Positions 7,977 through 16,593 of a DNA stretch of 64,000 nt are shown piece after piece. The position numbers and the translations under genes were made by a program. Source of the DNA: Photobacterium sp. TY1-4. Lineage in GTDB: Bacteria > Pseudomonadota > Gammaproteobacteria > Enterobacterales > Vibrionaceae. Position 1 is the stretch's first letter, and every line of letters starts with the position of its first letter. The stretch is taken from NCBI RefSeq assembly GCF_025398175.1, contig NZ_CP099734.1:1612001-1676000 (forward strand). The letters run 5' to 3'. The notes beneath the pieces were generated by a model that was given only the letters and a program-made list of their open reading frames with translations, had not been told where the DNA came from and did no database searches.

Positions 7977-8974
7977 ATCAAGTAACGCTTTCAGACTTTC
8001 ACCTCACCATGCAGGTCCTGGACAATATTGATGCCGGGGTGGTGATCATGGATAAATCACATCAGGTGTGGGCGTGGAATTCATTCATGCAGGCTTACAG
8101 TGGTATCACCTCGGATCGCATCATTGGCAAGAACCTGTTTGAGGTCATGACGGATCTTCCGGTTGCCTGGCTGAAGCAGAAAATTGATTCGACGTTTAAG
8201 CTCAGGATGCGTTCTTTCAGCTGCTGGGAAGATCGACCCAGCATCTTTCATTTCAAGAATTTCAGCCCGGTGACCGGTGGTGCATCCCTGATGTATCAGA
8301 ACATGACCCTGACGCCGCTCAAGTCCTTGAACGGGGAATTCAGTCATATCTGCCTGACCATCACCGATGTCTCGGATATTGCGAAAAGTAAAACCCACCT
8401 TCGAGAGTCCAACGAGCAACTGACGCACCTGAGCATGACCGACCGGCTGACGCAGCTCTATAATCGGGGACACTGGGAAGCTTGTCTGGCCGAAGAGTTC
8501 GAGCGCTGTCGCAACGCAAATATTCCGTCGACCCTGGTGATGTTTGATATCGACCACTTCAAAAAGGTCAATGATACCTTTGGCCATGTGGCCGGTGATG
8601 GGGTGATCCGAACCGTTGCCAGCTTGTTGCGCCGCACCAAACGGCAAAGCGATATTGCCGGCCGTTATGGCGGCGAGGAGTTCGGCGTGATTTTGCCCGG
8701 CACGTCTGCGGAATTGGGACTGTATTTCACCGAGCGCCTGAGAACCCGCATTGAAGATGCGTCCGTCTCAGTGGATGTGCGCAGCATCAATGTCACGATC
8801 AGTCTCGGGATCTGTGAGTGGGCGCCTTGGATGCAAGGCTACGAGCATTGGCTGGAGTTGTCGGACCGCGCTTTGTACCACTCGAAACAAAATGGTCGGA
8901 ATCAGACCACAGTCTTTAGCAAGGAATTGGGTGACGGGTGTACGCGCCACCTGAAGCAACAAGGGTTCCGTTAA
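7973..8974 (+). CDS. PAS-GGDEF diguanylate cyclase
   Basis: A 333-residue cytoplasmic diguanylate cyclase that makes c-di-GMP from two GTP. A PAS sensor domain covers roughly residues 12-130. A short coiled region joins it to the GGDEF domain (about 152-318), whose active site reads GGEEF at 223-227, with FDID at 191-194. The product-inhibition site RxxD is intact (RQSD at 214-217). The best start is TTG 7973, which overlaps the stop of the preceding response regulator (TTGA) and implies coupled translation. The next ATG, at residue 13, would clip the PAS edge. The pair probably forms a sensor-output module; the input signal is unknown. Confidence 0.9.
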   Translation: MNQVTLSDFHLTMQVLDNIDAGVVIMDKSHQVWAWNSFMQAYSGITSDRIIGKNLFEVMTDLPVAWLKQKIDSTFKLRMRSFSCWEDRPSIFHFKNFSPVTGGASLMYQNMTLTPLKSLNGEFSHICLTITDVSDIAKSKTHLRESNEQLTHLSMTDRLTQLYNRGHWEACLAEEFERCRNANIPSTLVMFDIDHFKKVNDTFGHVAGDGVIRTVASLLRRTKRQSDIAGRYGGEEFGVILPGTSAELGLYFTERLRTRIEDASVSVDVRSINVTISLGICEWAPWMQGYEHWLELSDRALYHSKQNGRNQTTVFSKELGDGCTRHLKQQGFR

Positions 8975-9024
8975 TCCGGTTTTGCCTCGGAGTGACGTGG
9001 GTCTGGCGAAAAGGGGCGTCAGTC

Positions 9025-9540
9025 ATGAGTCAAGAAACACAAGCGATTCTTACATTTTTAAAGCAAATCGGGCTCCCGTTTGAGTTGGCGCCGCTGCAAG
9101 GGAAAACCTTTCTTCCCGGAGTAAAGTTAGTGGCGAGTCGGCTGGTGATTGATGAAGAGCAGCTGCTGTACCCGGGTGATATTCTTCATGAAGCCGGACA
9201 TTACGCGGTTTGTGATCCCCAGGATCGCCACTTATTAGACGGTGATATCTACAAGAACGGTATCACTCACGGCCGGATGAAAGACCGAATGCATGGCGAG
9301 GAAATGGCGGCGATAGCCTGGTCTGTCGCGGCGATTCAGCATATTGGTCTGCCGCTTGAAGTCGTGTTACATGCTGATGGATACCGGGGCGCCAGCTCGA
9401 GTTTGATTAAGGCGTTTCGTGAAGGCGGTGGGTTTGGCTATCCGCTGCTCAATGCCTGGGATATGACGTGTCCGGAGCAGGGGTTCCCCGTGATGCAGCG
9501 CTGGATCCGGGAATTGTCCTGGATGACGCCGGAGAGTTGA
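9025..9540 (+). CDS. Conserved protein with HEAGH zincin-like motif
   Basis: A 171-residue protein of no family I can name. Residues 55-59 read HEAGH, the HExxH zinc motif of metallopeptidases, preceded by a hydrophobic strand (LLYPGDIL). Glu 92/93 in HGEEMAAIAWS, about 33 residues later, could be the third ligand. There is no signal peptide or membrane segment, so it would act in the cytoplasm. Whether it is a peptidase or only keeps the fold is open. The ATG at 9025 has AAGGGG (9011-9016) upstream; longer in-frame starts overlap the cyclase gene and are unlikely. It lies 50 bases after the cyclase. Confidence 0.75.
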   Translation: MSQETQAILTFLKQIGLPFELAPLQGKTFLPGVKLVASRLVIDEEQLLYPGDILHEAGHYAVCDPQDRHLLDGDIYKNGITHGRMKDRMHGEEMAAIAWSVAAIQHIGLPLEVVLHADGYRGASSSLIKAFREGGGFGYPLLNAWDMTCPEQGFPVMQRWIRELSWMTPES

Positions 9541-9662
9541 TACCGCGCCCTTGCTGACGAATTTTTGAGGGAAGCAGGCCTTTTCAGCAACATTGCGGTT
9601 GTTTTCTGTGCGGTCAACGCGATTTCTTTTGCGATCTTTTACCGGAAGCGTCTGCAAGGGTG

Positions 9663-9690
9663 TTGTAATTTTGGCGAGACTTCTTAGAAT
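9663..9690 (+). promoter_or_regulatory. Predicted sigma70 promoter of the DUF3802 gene
   Basis: TTGTAA (9663-9668), a 16-base spacer and TAGAAT (9685-9690), about 36 bases before ATG 9727. There is no other good candidate in the 186-base gap. Confidence 0.45.
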
Positions 9691-9726
9691 TGAAGCAAAT
9701 ACACACTACTACTGCCGAAAAGTGTT

Positions 9727-10080
9727 ATGGTTGTTGAGTCTGAAGGATATCACGCGCTGATAGAGTACTTTACTGAGCATTTATCTTTGTTTGAGAATGC
9801 CAGTAAAGATGGGAGTAATGAGACGGTAGAAGATGTTGTCACTGATCTGATTGCGACTAATCTTATGGCGGTTTTTTCGCAAAATCCTGACTTGGAAGCG
9901 GAATTTCGCTTCAAGTTAATGCAAGAGGCCGATGCCGTGGTCGAGGACTTAAGCGAAGTTCTGGCGGGGGCGTGGCAGTGTTGCCCGACCAATGAGCAAA
10001 TTGCATTTCTGGAAGATTATATCGGACTGGTAAAAAACCTGTTCGATAGTGCGATTAGTCAACAAGTTTGCCGGGGCTGA
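9727..10080 (+). CDS. DUF3802 family protein
   Basis: A 117-residue acidic, mostly helical protein that I recognise as the Vibrionaceae family DUF3802. It has no signal peptide, no membrane segment and no known motif; two adjacent cysteines lie near residue 87 (WQCCPTNEQ). The function is unknown. It is a single-gene unit with a predicted promoter at 9663-9690 and a very strong terminator 30 bases after the stop. Confidence 0.8.
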   Translation: MVVESEGYHALIEYFTEHLSLFENASKDGSNETVEDVVTDLIATNLMAVFSQNPDLEAEFRFKLMQEADAVVEDLSEVLAGAWQCCPTNEQIAFLEDYIGLVKNLFDSAISQQVCRG

Positions 10081-10110
10081 TGGGCTAAGGCATTGACCTG
10101 ATTTCATGAA

Positions 10111-10144
10111 AAGAGAAGGCAGCTTTGGCTGCCTTCTCTTTTTT
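10111..10144 (+). terminator. Strong intrinsic terminator
   Basis: A perfect 13-bp stem (10111-10123 with 10128-10140), loop TTTG, then a T run (10139-10144). It ends the DUF3802 unit. Confidence 0.92.
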
Positions 10145-10516
10145 GCGCGTTTGGTCACGATTTCCCTTGCAACTCAGGTGACACCGCGCGTCTTTGGTAC
10201 AGATTCGTATGTTTTGTCGCCGGTTTTACGCCGTTTATGTCCCTGCGGCATCCTTTCATTGGAATTATCATGCAAATCTCCCTGATCTAATTGATAAAAA
10301 GCATACTGTGAAATAATTTTGTCATAGTCCTCAAGTAGTTTAGCGGCCGCATCATTGGAACAAGATCACGGTTATGTGCCGGTGGTCTTGTGAGTCCGGC
10401 TGAACTATTTCTTCCTCTACCGCAGTGGTTTATCGCTCTTCAGCCTGATTCATAGCTTATTAAAACTGAAACCTTTGCCAGTAATAATAGCGCCAGGTAA
10501 ATCAGGGACTTTACTC
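10145..10516 (+). other. Intergenic region upstream of the chemoreceptor gene
   Basis: A 372-bp region without a credible gene. TTGATA near 10291 with TAATTT 17 bases later is a possible but weak promoter. I see no sigma28-type sequence, although chemoreceptor genes often use one. Confidence 0.4.
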
Positions 10517-12559
10517 ATGAAACAAACCAAGCTCGGCAAATCCAGGCTATCGATTGTCACGTCTATCCAAATCGTTTTTGTACTGCTTGTCTGTATGGGC
10601 GGCATGCTGTCGTACTTCGGAAATAAGGGGCTGAATGATGTCTCAAGGGAGTTCGAGACACTCAGCAAGCAGGCTTTACCGGTGGCGATGAACAATGCTG
10701 AGATTGTTCAGGGCTCGATGCAAACGGCCCAGCGCTTAGCTGAGGTGTTTAACAGTGCATCCGTCGAAGAGCTGGAAGCGGCTGCGAACCAGCTCAACCG
10801 TGATCAGCAAAGTGTGATCACCGCAATCAATGAACTCGGTGCACTGGCCGAGCAGTATCAAATCAGTTGGCTGATGGAAGATGTCGCCCGGGTCAAGCAA
10901 GGGCTGAACCAACTGCGGTCGATGTCGCAGACATTGCGTGACTCTCAGCAGCAAATTCTGGAGACCAAGGCGCAAATTATCAGTGATAAAGCGATGATGA
11001 ATTATGCGGTGTCCGGAGTCAGGGCGGAGATGAGCCGACTGGGGATGGACCTGTATGCGGGAAATCCAACGGGTTTGAATCATGTCAATAACTTCGTCAA
11101 TCACTCGCTGGAGATGGCCAGTAAACTGATTGCCTTGTTGATTGAAACCGATGTGGCGACAGCGGAGAAACTGGCCAAAGAGCTCAAACGCACCAATCTG
11201 GCCGGGATGAACTATGCCTGGCGTGAGCTCACGCAAATTGATAGTCGTATCGAAGATTACACCAGCGTGACTGTCCCGTTTGATATGGTGAAAGCCTTGT
11301 ACACCGAGGAGGGGCTAGTCGCGCGGCATCTTCATGTGTTGCAGCTGATGGAAGCGCAGGCGCTGAAGGTCGAAGAGGCGCGCGGACTCATTGCCTCGGT
11401 GATGAATGAAGTCGATACCCTGACCGAAGGCGCCAATGCGATGGTGAGCCAGGGCAAGCAAGGGGTCAGCCAGGCGAGTGAAAAAGCCATAACGCTGTTT
11501 GTCACTCTGAGTATTGCCGGACTCATTCTGGCGGTGGCAGCGAGCAGCTGGATCAGCCACACGGTCAGAAGCTCACTGAAGAAAATTGACCGGGTGGTGA
11601 AAGCGACCAGCAACGGGGATCTGACCGCACGGGCGACACAAAATGCCCCGAAGGAGTTCGCGGTCCTGGGTGGTTTGCTGAATCAGTCCAATATCAACAA
11701 CAGCCGGATCTTGGGGAAACTGGTTGAAAACAGCAACAGCCTGAACACCGCAGCCGAGAGCAGCCAACAAGCCGCATCGGCTTCCCGGATCGCCCTGAAA
11801 GAGCAAAGTGATGAGCTGGCGACGATTGCCACGGCAATCAACCAGCTGGAATGCTCGATCAAAGAGATTGTTTCCAGTACCTCAGAGTCAGAAGCGGAAG
11901 CGGAAAAAGCGCATGAGCTGGCATTGCAAGGGGTCCGGATCATCGAACGCAGTACGACCGGGCTACGCTCGCTGGATCAGCAATTTATTGTCAATGAGCA
12001 ACGCATGGCTGAGCTGGGCAACCATGTCAATAAAATCACCGAGGTGGTGGAGCTGATCAGCTCGATTGCCGATAACACCAACCTGCTGGCTCTGAATGCA
12101 GCGATTGAAGCTGCCCGGGCCGGTGAGCAGGGGCGCGGTTTTGCCGTGGTTGCGGATGAAGTCCGGAAGCTGGCCAGCCAGACTAACCAGCAAACTGAAT
12201 CGATCCGCAAGACCATTGCTGAGCTGCACCGGGCAGCGAAAGATGCCAACGAAGCCATGGTCGTCAGCCGCTCGGAAATGACCGCTTCGATCGATTTGAG
12301 CAGCGAAGTGCAGATTGCCATCGATCAGATCCAAAAGATGATCGCATCGATCAACGACAAGGTGATCACCATTGCCGCTGCGACCCAGCAGCAGGAAAAT
12401 GCGTCGGTTGAAGTCGGCCGCAGTGTCGAGCAGGTGGCGAACCAGGCGAAAACCAACAGCCGCCAGCTGAAAACCCTGGTGAAAGAAGCCAGTACCGTGG
12501 CGGAAGTGGCGCACCAGCAACAGGATCTGTTGTCGAATTATCAGCTGCAATCGGCTTAA
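10517..12559 (+). CDS. Methyl-accepting chemotaxis protein
   Basis: A 680-residue inner-membrane chemoreceptor. The first membrane segment covers about residues 14-33 and is followed by a large helical periplasmic domain (to about 320). The second membrane segment is around 320-342, then HAMP, then the long cytoplasmic signalling coiled coil. The hairpin tip reads [20 protein letters not shown] and continues into [15 protein letters not shown], the invariant CheA/CheW contact region. The ligand is unknown; the sensor looks like an all-helical bundle rather than Cache. ATG 10517 has AGGGA (10504-10508) at good spacing; an in-frame start 14 codons upstream has none. Confidence 0.93.
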   Translation: MKQTKLGKSRLSIVTSIQIVFVLLVCMGGMLSYFGNKGLNDVSREFETLSKQALPVAMNNAEIVQGSMQTAQRLAEVFNSASVEELEAAANQLNRDQQSVITAINELGALAEQYQISWLMEDVARVKQGLNQLRSMSQTLRDSQQQILETKAQIISDKAMMNYAVSGVRAEMSRLGMDLYAGNPTGLNHVNNFVNHSLEMASKLIALLIETDVATAEKLAKELKRTNLAGMNYAWRELTQIDSRIEDYTSVTVPFDMVKALYTEEGLVARHLHVLQLMEAQALKVEEARGLIASVMNEVDTLTEGANAMVSQGKQGVSQASEKAITLFVTLSIAGLILAVAASSWISHTVRSSLKKIDRVVKATSNGDLTARATQNAPKEFAVLGGLLNQSNINNSRILGKLVENSNSLNTAAESSQQAASASRIALKEQSDELATIATAINQLECSIKEIVSSTSESEAEAEKAHELALQGVRIIERSTTGLRSLDQQFIVNEQRMAELGNHVNKITEVVELISSIADNTNLLALNAAIEAARAGEQGRGFAVVADEVRKLASQTNQQTESIRKTIAELHRAAKDANEAMVVSRSEMTASIDLSSEVQIAIDQIQKMIASINDKVITIAAATQQQENASVEVGRSVEQVANQAKTNSRQLKTLVKEASTVAEVAHQQQDLLSNYQLQSA

Positions 12560-12589
12560 CCGCGCAGAAGTTTTCATTGCAACCCCGTG

Positions 12590-12616
12590 AAGCGCCAGTA
12601 CAATGCTGGCGTTTTT
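12590..12616 (+). terminator. Intrinsic terminator after the chemoreceptor
   Basis: CGCCAG (12593-12598) pairs with CTGGCG (12606-12611), extended by a G-T and A-T pairs and followed by TTTTT. It lies 33 bases past the stop. Confidence 0.75.
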
Positions 12617-12650
12617 CGTTTAAGCGTTTCTTGTGAGGGGGAGAGCAGCA

Positions 12651-13367
12651 ATGCGCATCCACGCGGTCCATCATTTATATCAGGAGCGTCTGGCACGCTC
12701 GACCCGTCCGTATCGGGCGCGCGGCTGTAACGTCGAGCGTTGCAGCTATTGCATGTTGCGCCCGCACTTATGCATTTGTGGCGACAAACCGCACATTGAC
12801 TCGCAGGCGGCATTTCTGCTGCTGATGTATGACGATGAGATCCTGAAACCGAGCAATACCGGCCGGTTGATTGCCGACCTGTTTACAGACACCTTCGCCT
12901 ACATCTGGTCCCGCACCGAACCCGATCCGGCGATGCTGGCCCTGCTTGACGATCCGCAGTGGCAGCCCTTTGTGGTGTTTCCGGCAGAATACGCCGCGCC
13001 TGAGCGGGTCGCTGAAACCGTGACGATTGCCCCGGGCAAGCGACCGCTGTTTATCCTGCTCGACGGCAGTTGGGCCGAGGCCAAGAAGATGTTTCGTAAA
13101 AGCCCGTATCTGAACGCGTTTCCGGTCCTGTCGATTCAGGCGGATGAGCCGTCGCGTTATCGGGTTCGTGAAGCCGCCAAAGTCGGTCAGTTGGGAACGG
13201 CAGAAGTGGCGGCGAGAATTATCGATTTATATGGTGAGTCCCAGAATGCCGAAATGCTGGATCTGTGGTTTGATGTGTTTCGCGAGCATTACCTGACCGG
13301 TAAGCTGAACCGGCAGTTGCCGGAAGCGTCTGCGATGAAACAGCTCCAGGCTTTTGTGGCCACCTGA
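12651..13367 (+). CDS. tapT: DTW-domain tRNA-uridine aminocarboxypropyltransferase (TapT-like)
   Basis: A 238-residue protein of the DTW family. Characterised members (E. coli TapT/YfiP) move the 3-amino-3-carboxypropyl group of S-adenosylmethionine to uridine 47 of tRNA, giving acp3U. An N-terminal Cys cluster (CSYCMLRPHLCIC, near residues 30-42) is typical. The DTW motif reads DGSW here (LLDGSWAEAKKM), a known type of variation. The ATG at 12651 has GGGGGAGAG directly upstream; GTG 12633 would add six residues. It is a single gene between a terminator and nagK. Assignment to uridine 47 is by family. Confidence 0.85.
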   Translation: MRIHAVHHLYQERLARSTRPYRARGCNVERCSYCMLRPHLCICGDKPHIDSQAAFLLLMYDDEILKPSNTGRLIADLFTDTFAYIWSRTEPDPAMLALLDDPQWQPFVVFPAEYAAPERVAETVTIAPGKRPLFILLDGSWAEAKKMFRKSPYLNAFPVLSIQADEPSRYRVREAAKVGQLGTAEVAARIIDLYGESQNAEMLDLWFDVFREHYLTGKLNRQLPEASAMKQLQAFVAT

Positions 13368-13551
13368 TTTTTGTAATTTTAGAACAGCTTAAGGGCTTTT
13401 TGTGCAACACCTTGTTGTTTCTTTCGGCAAACGCGAGTCAACGCGACAGGACGGCTGACTAAATTTGTGGTGTATCACAGTCTGTAGGTGTAGAACTGTG
13501 GATAATTTTTTCAGTTTTATGTTTTAGTGATTTGATTGCGGAGTGTGCAGG

Positions 13552-14460
13552 ATGTACTACGGCTTTGATGTGGGTGGAACCAAGATTGAGTTTGGTGCCT
13601 TTAATGAAAAACTGGAGCGCGTAGCCACTGAGCGGGTGCCGACGCCGGGCGGCGACTATGACAAGCTGGTAAATACACTGGTTGAGATCATTGAGAAAGC
13701 CGATCAGACCTTTGGTTGCGAAGGCCATATCGGGATCGGGATCCCGGGGATGGAAGACGCCGAGGATGGCACTGTCCTCACATCGAATGTGCCGGCGGCC
13801 AAAGGCCGTACACTGCGTAAAGATCTGGAACAACGTCTGGGCCGCAGCGTGACCATTGATAACGACGCCAACTGTTTCGCGTTGTCGGAAGCCTGGGATG
13901 CTGAGCTTCAGGGTGAAAAATCGGTCCTGGGCCTGATCCTGGGCACCGGTTTTGGTGGCGGCCTGGTGTTTGACGGTCAGGTGTTCTCCGGCAAGAGCCA
14001 TGTTGCCGGTGAAGTCGGCCATACCCGGATGCCGATTGACGGCTGGTTCCATCTGGGTGAGAACGCGCCGCTGTTTGCTTGTGGCTGTGAAAAGAAAGGC
14101 TGTATTGATAATTACCTGTCCGGTCGCGGTTTCGAGCAGCTGTATGCCCACTATTATGGCGAACAGGTAAAGGCTGTTGAGATCATCCAGCGCTATGAAG
14201 CGGGGGATGACAAAGCGGTTGAGCACGTGGATCGTTTCCTGGAGCTGCTGGCGATTTGTTTTGCCAACCTGTTCACAGCGTTGGATCCGCATGTCGTGGT
14301 TCTGGGTGGCGGCCTGTCGAATTTCGAGCTGCTCTATACCGAGCTGCCGAAGCGTCTGCCGAAGCACCTGTTGTCAGTTGCTCGCGTACCGAAAATTGTG
14401 AAAGCCAAGTACGGTGATGCTGGCGGTGTTCGCGGTGCGGCGTTCCTGAATATCAAGTAA
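13552..14460 (+). CDS. nagK: N-acetylglucosamine kinase (ROK family)
   Basis: A 302-residue ROK sugar kinase, matching NagK (303 residues in E. coli), which phosphorylates GlcNAc from cell-wall recycling to GlcNAc-6-phosphate. The N-terminal ATP phosphate loop reads [14 protein letters not shown]. The substrate region GEVGHTRMP and the ROK zinc-binding cluster CGCEKKGC near residue 183 are intact. ATG 13552 has GGAG (13540-13543) upstream and starts right at the conserved MYYGFD. This is a single gene with its own terminator. Other ROK kinases look alike, but length and motifs favour NagK. Confidence 0.9.
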   Translation: MYYGFDVGGTKIEFGAFNEKLERVATERVPTPGGDYDKLVNTLVEIIEKADQTFGCEGHIGIGIPGMEDAEDGTVLTSNVPAAKGRTLRKDLEQRLGRSVTIDNDANCFALSEAWDAELQGEKSVLGLILGTGFGGGLVFDGQVFSGKSHVAGEVGHTRMPIDGWFHLGENAPLFACGCEKKGCIDNYLSGRGFEQLYAHYYGEQVKAVEIIQRYEAGDDKAVEHVDRFLELLAICFANLFTALDPHVVVLGGGLSNFELLYTELPKRLPKHLLSVARVPKIVKAKYGDAGGVRGAAFLNIK

Positions 14461-14509
14461 GCCAAGCTAAGCGCGCCACTAGGATATCCTGCGTGGCAAC
14501 CGATGCGAG

Positions 14510-14535
14510 AAGGGAGCGAAAAGCTCCCTTTTTTT
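14510..14535 (+). terminator. Intrinsic terminator after nagK
   Basis: AAGGGAGC (14510-14517), loop GAAAA, GCTCCCTT (14523-14530), then a T run to 14535. Confidence 0.9.
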
Positions 14536-14586
14536 GATCGGAATCTGTTAGAATCCGCGCCTGAATTTAAGATGTGGAACCACAAA

Positions 14587-15861
14587 ATGTCCTTTCATGC
14601 CCTGGGGCTGCAAAGCCAGCTCGTTGATACTGTTACCCGCTTGGGTTTCGAAACCCCGACGCCTGTTCAGCAACAAGCCATTCCTGAAGTCCTGGCCGGG
14701 CATGACATTCTGGCGGGCGCCCAAACTGGTACTGGTAAGACTGCGGCGTTTGGGTTGCCGTTGCTGCATAGCCTGATGGAAACACTGAGCGACACTCCGG
14801 CACAAGCGGGCGAATCTGCTGGCAATCCGGCCCGGGTGCGGGCGTTGATCCTGACGCCGACCCGGGAGCTGGCCCAGCAGGTGTTTGACAATATCACGGC
14901 CTACAGCGAAGGCACCGGCGTGAAAACTGTGGTTGCTTATGGCGGCACCAGTATGAAAATGCAGGTTGCTGCGCTACGTCAGGGCGTGGATATCCTGATT
15001 GCAACGCCCGGTCGTTTGTTGGATCACGCCCACGTTCGCACCATCGACTTAGCGGATGTGCAATATCTGGTGCTGGATGAAGCGGATCGGATGCTGGATA
15101 TGGGCTTTATTGATGATATCAAGCGCATTATCCGGCGGATGAAATCAACGGCGCGTCAGACCCTGTTTTTCTCGGCGACCTTTGCCGGCCCGGTGAAAAA
15201 ACTGGCCTATAGTATTTTGCAGGAGCCGAAGCTGATTGAAGTCACGCCATCGAACAGTACCGCCGTGACGGTGGAGCAGATGGTGTACCCGGTGGATAAG
15301 CATCGCAAACAGGAGTTGTTGGCGTATCTGATTGGCTCGCGCAACTGGCAGCAGGTGCTGGTGTTTACCAAAACCAAACAAGGTGCGGAGGCGCTGGCGA
15401 AAGAGCTCAAGCTTGATGGCATCAAGGCGGTGTCGATCCATGGCGATAAAAGCCAGGGGGCGAGACAGCGCTCACTTGAGGAGTTCAAAGACGGCAAAGC
15501 CCGGGTGCTGGTGGCGACGGATGTTGCAGCCCGGGGCATTGATATCGAACAGCTGGAGCATGTGGTGAACTTTGATATGCCGTTCAAGGCGGAAGACTAT
15601 GTGCACCGGATTGGCCGGACCGGACGCGCCGGCAAACCGGGCTATGCCGTGTCCCTGATGAGCCTGGATGAAGAATGGGCGCTGCGGGCTATTGAAGCGT
15701 TGCTGGATACCCGCTTGCCGCAACAGTGGCTGGAAGGCTATGAGCCGGATCCGACCATTGAACCGCCGGAACATCAGCGGCGGGGACGTTCGGCGGATAA
15801 ACGCCGGGCCAAAGCACGCTCAAAAGTCCATCAGAGCCGGGGTCGTCAGCGCCGCGCTTGA
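14587..15861 (+). CDS. rhlE: DEAD-box RNA helicase, RhlE type
   Basis: A 424-residue ATP-dependent RNA helicase with all core motifs in order: Q motif (FETPTPVQQQAIP), AQTGTGKT, PTRELAQQ, TPGR, DEAD (VLDEADRMLDMGF), SAT, ARGIDI and HRIGRTGRAG. The tail after residue 385 is strongly basic (RRGRSADKRRAKARSK), as in RhlE proteins, and binds RNA. It works in ribosome assembly and RNA turnover in the cytoplasm. ATG 14587 begins MSFHALGL, matching the family start. An upstream in-frame extension would include the nagK terminator and is rejected. Confidence 0.92.
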   Translation: MSFHALGLQSQLVDTVTRLGFETPTPVQQQAIPEVLAGHDILAGAQTGTGKTAAFGLPLLHSLMETLSDTPAQAGESAGNPARVRALILTPTRELAQQVFDNITAYSEGTGVKTVVAYGGTSMKMQVAALRQGVDILIATPGRLLDHAHVRTIDLADVQYLVLDEADRMLDMGFIDDIKRIIRRMKSTARQTLFFSATFAGPVKKLAYSILQEPKLIEVTPSNSTAVTVEQMVYPVDKHRKQELLAYLIGSRNWQQVLVFTKTKQGAEALAKELKLDGIKAVSIHGDKSQGARQRSLEEFKDGKARVLVATDVAARGIDIEQLEHVVNFDMPFKAEDYVHRIGRTGRAGKPGYAVSLMSLDEEWALRAIEALLDTRLPQQWLEGYEPDPTIEPPEHQRRGRSADKRRAKARSKVHQSRGRQRRA

Positions 15862-15946
15862 TCGCTGTGATGCTGATGTCCGGCATCGCGTTGACAGGGA
15901 TGAGGTGCTGCTCTAAGGTCATGATTATTCAAAAAAGGAATTTCGT

Positions 15947-16540
15947 ATGGTGGAAGCAGTGAAGCGTTGTCCCTGGGTGGACGAAAGCAAGCCCGACTAT
16001 GTGGCGTATCACGATCTGGAGTGGGGTGTCCCGGTGTATGACGACCAGAAAATCTTTGAGTTTCTGGTTCTGGAATCGGCTCAGGCCGGTTTGAGCTGGT
16101 ACACCATTTTGAAAAAACGCGCCAACTATCGTGATGCGTTCGCAGAATTCGACCCCAAGCGCGTGGCTACATTTACGGATGATGATGTCGAACGCCTGAT
16201 GAATAATCCGGGGATTGTCCGGAACCGACGCAAGATTGAAGCCGCGATCAACAACGCCCGTTGCTTTTTGGCGGTCCAGGAAGCATTCGGGACTTTCGCC
16301 GATTATATCTGGTCCTTTGTTGAAGACGGACCGAAAACGAGCGCATTGCGTGAATTGTCGGATTATCCGGCGACAACCCCGGAATCGGATCGGCTGGCCA
16401 AGGATATGAAGAAGCGGGGGTTTAAGTTCCTCGGCTCGACCACCTTGTATGCCCATATGCAGGCGACCGGCATGGTGAATGATCACAGTCTGGACTGTTT
16501 TCGCCGGGCCGAACTGCTCGCTGATCAACCAGAAGATTAA
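15947..16540 (+). CDS. tag: DNA-3-methyladenine glycosylase I
   Basis: A 197-residue base-excision repair enzyme that removes 3-methyladenine from alkylated DNA. Both halves of the Tag zinc site are present: Cys and His in RCPWVDESKPDYVAYHDLEW at the N-terminus, and His and Cys in NDHSLDCFRR near the C-terminus. The length matches E. coli Tag (187). It lies 85 bases after rhlE and ends in its own terminator, so it may be read from the rhlE promoter or its own. Confidence 0.93.
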   Translation: MVEAVKRCPWVDESKPDYVAYHDLEWGVPVYDDQKIFEFLVLESAQAGLSWYTILKKRANYRDAFAEFDPKRVATFTDDDVERLMNNPGIVRNRRKIEAAINNARCFLAVQEAFGTFADYIWSFVEDGPKTSALRELSDYPATTPESDRLAKDMKKRGFKFLGSTTLYAHMQATGMVNDHSLDCFRRAELLADQPED

Positions 16541-16550
16541 ACATGATGAA

Positions 16551-16574
16551 AAGCGGCTGACAAGCCGCTTTTTT
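16551..16574 (+). terminator. Intrinsic terminator after tag
   Basis: AAGCGGCT (16551-16558), loop GACA, AGCCGCTT (16563-16570), then TTTT. It lies 10 bases past the tag stop. Confidence 0.9.
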
Positions 16575-16593
16575 AATGGCAAGGAGTTGCCCA

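Noticed and set aside
13465..13485. CRP-like palindrome upstream of nagK (TGTGGTGTATCACA)
   Set aside because: The half-sites are only 4 bases apart instead of 6, so it does not fit CRP.
13459..14367. A 302-codon minus-strand ORF antisense to nagK
   Set aside because: Shadow of nagK; no domain and no ribosome site.
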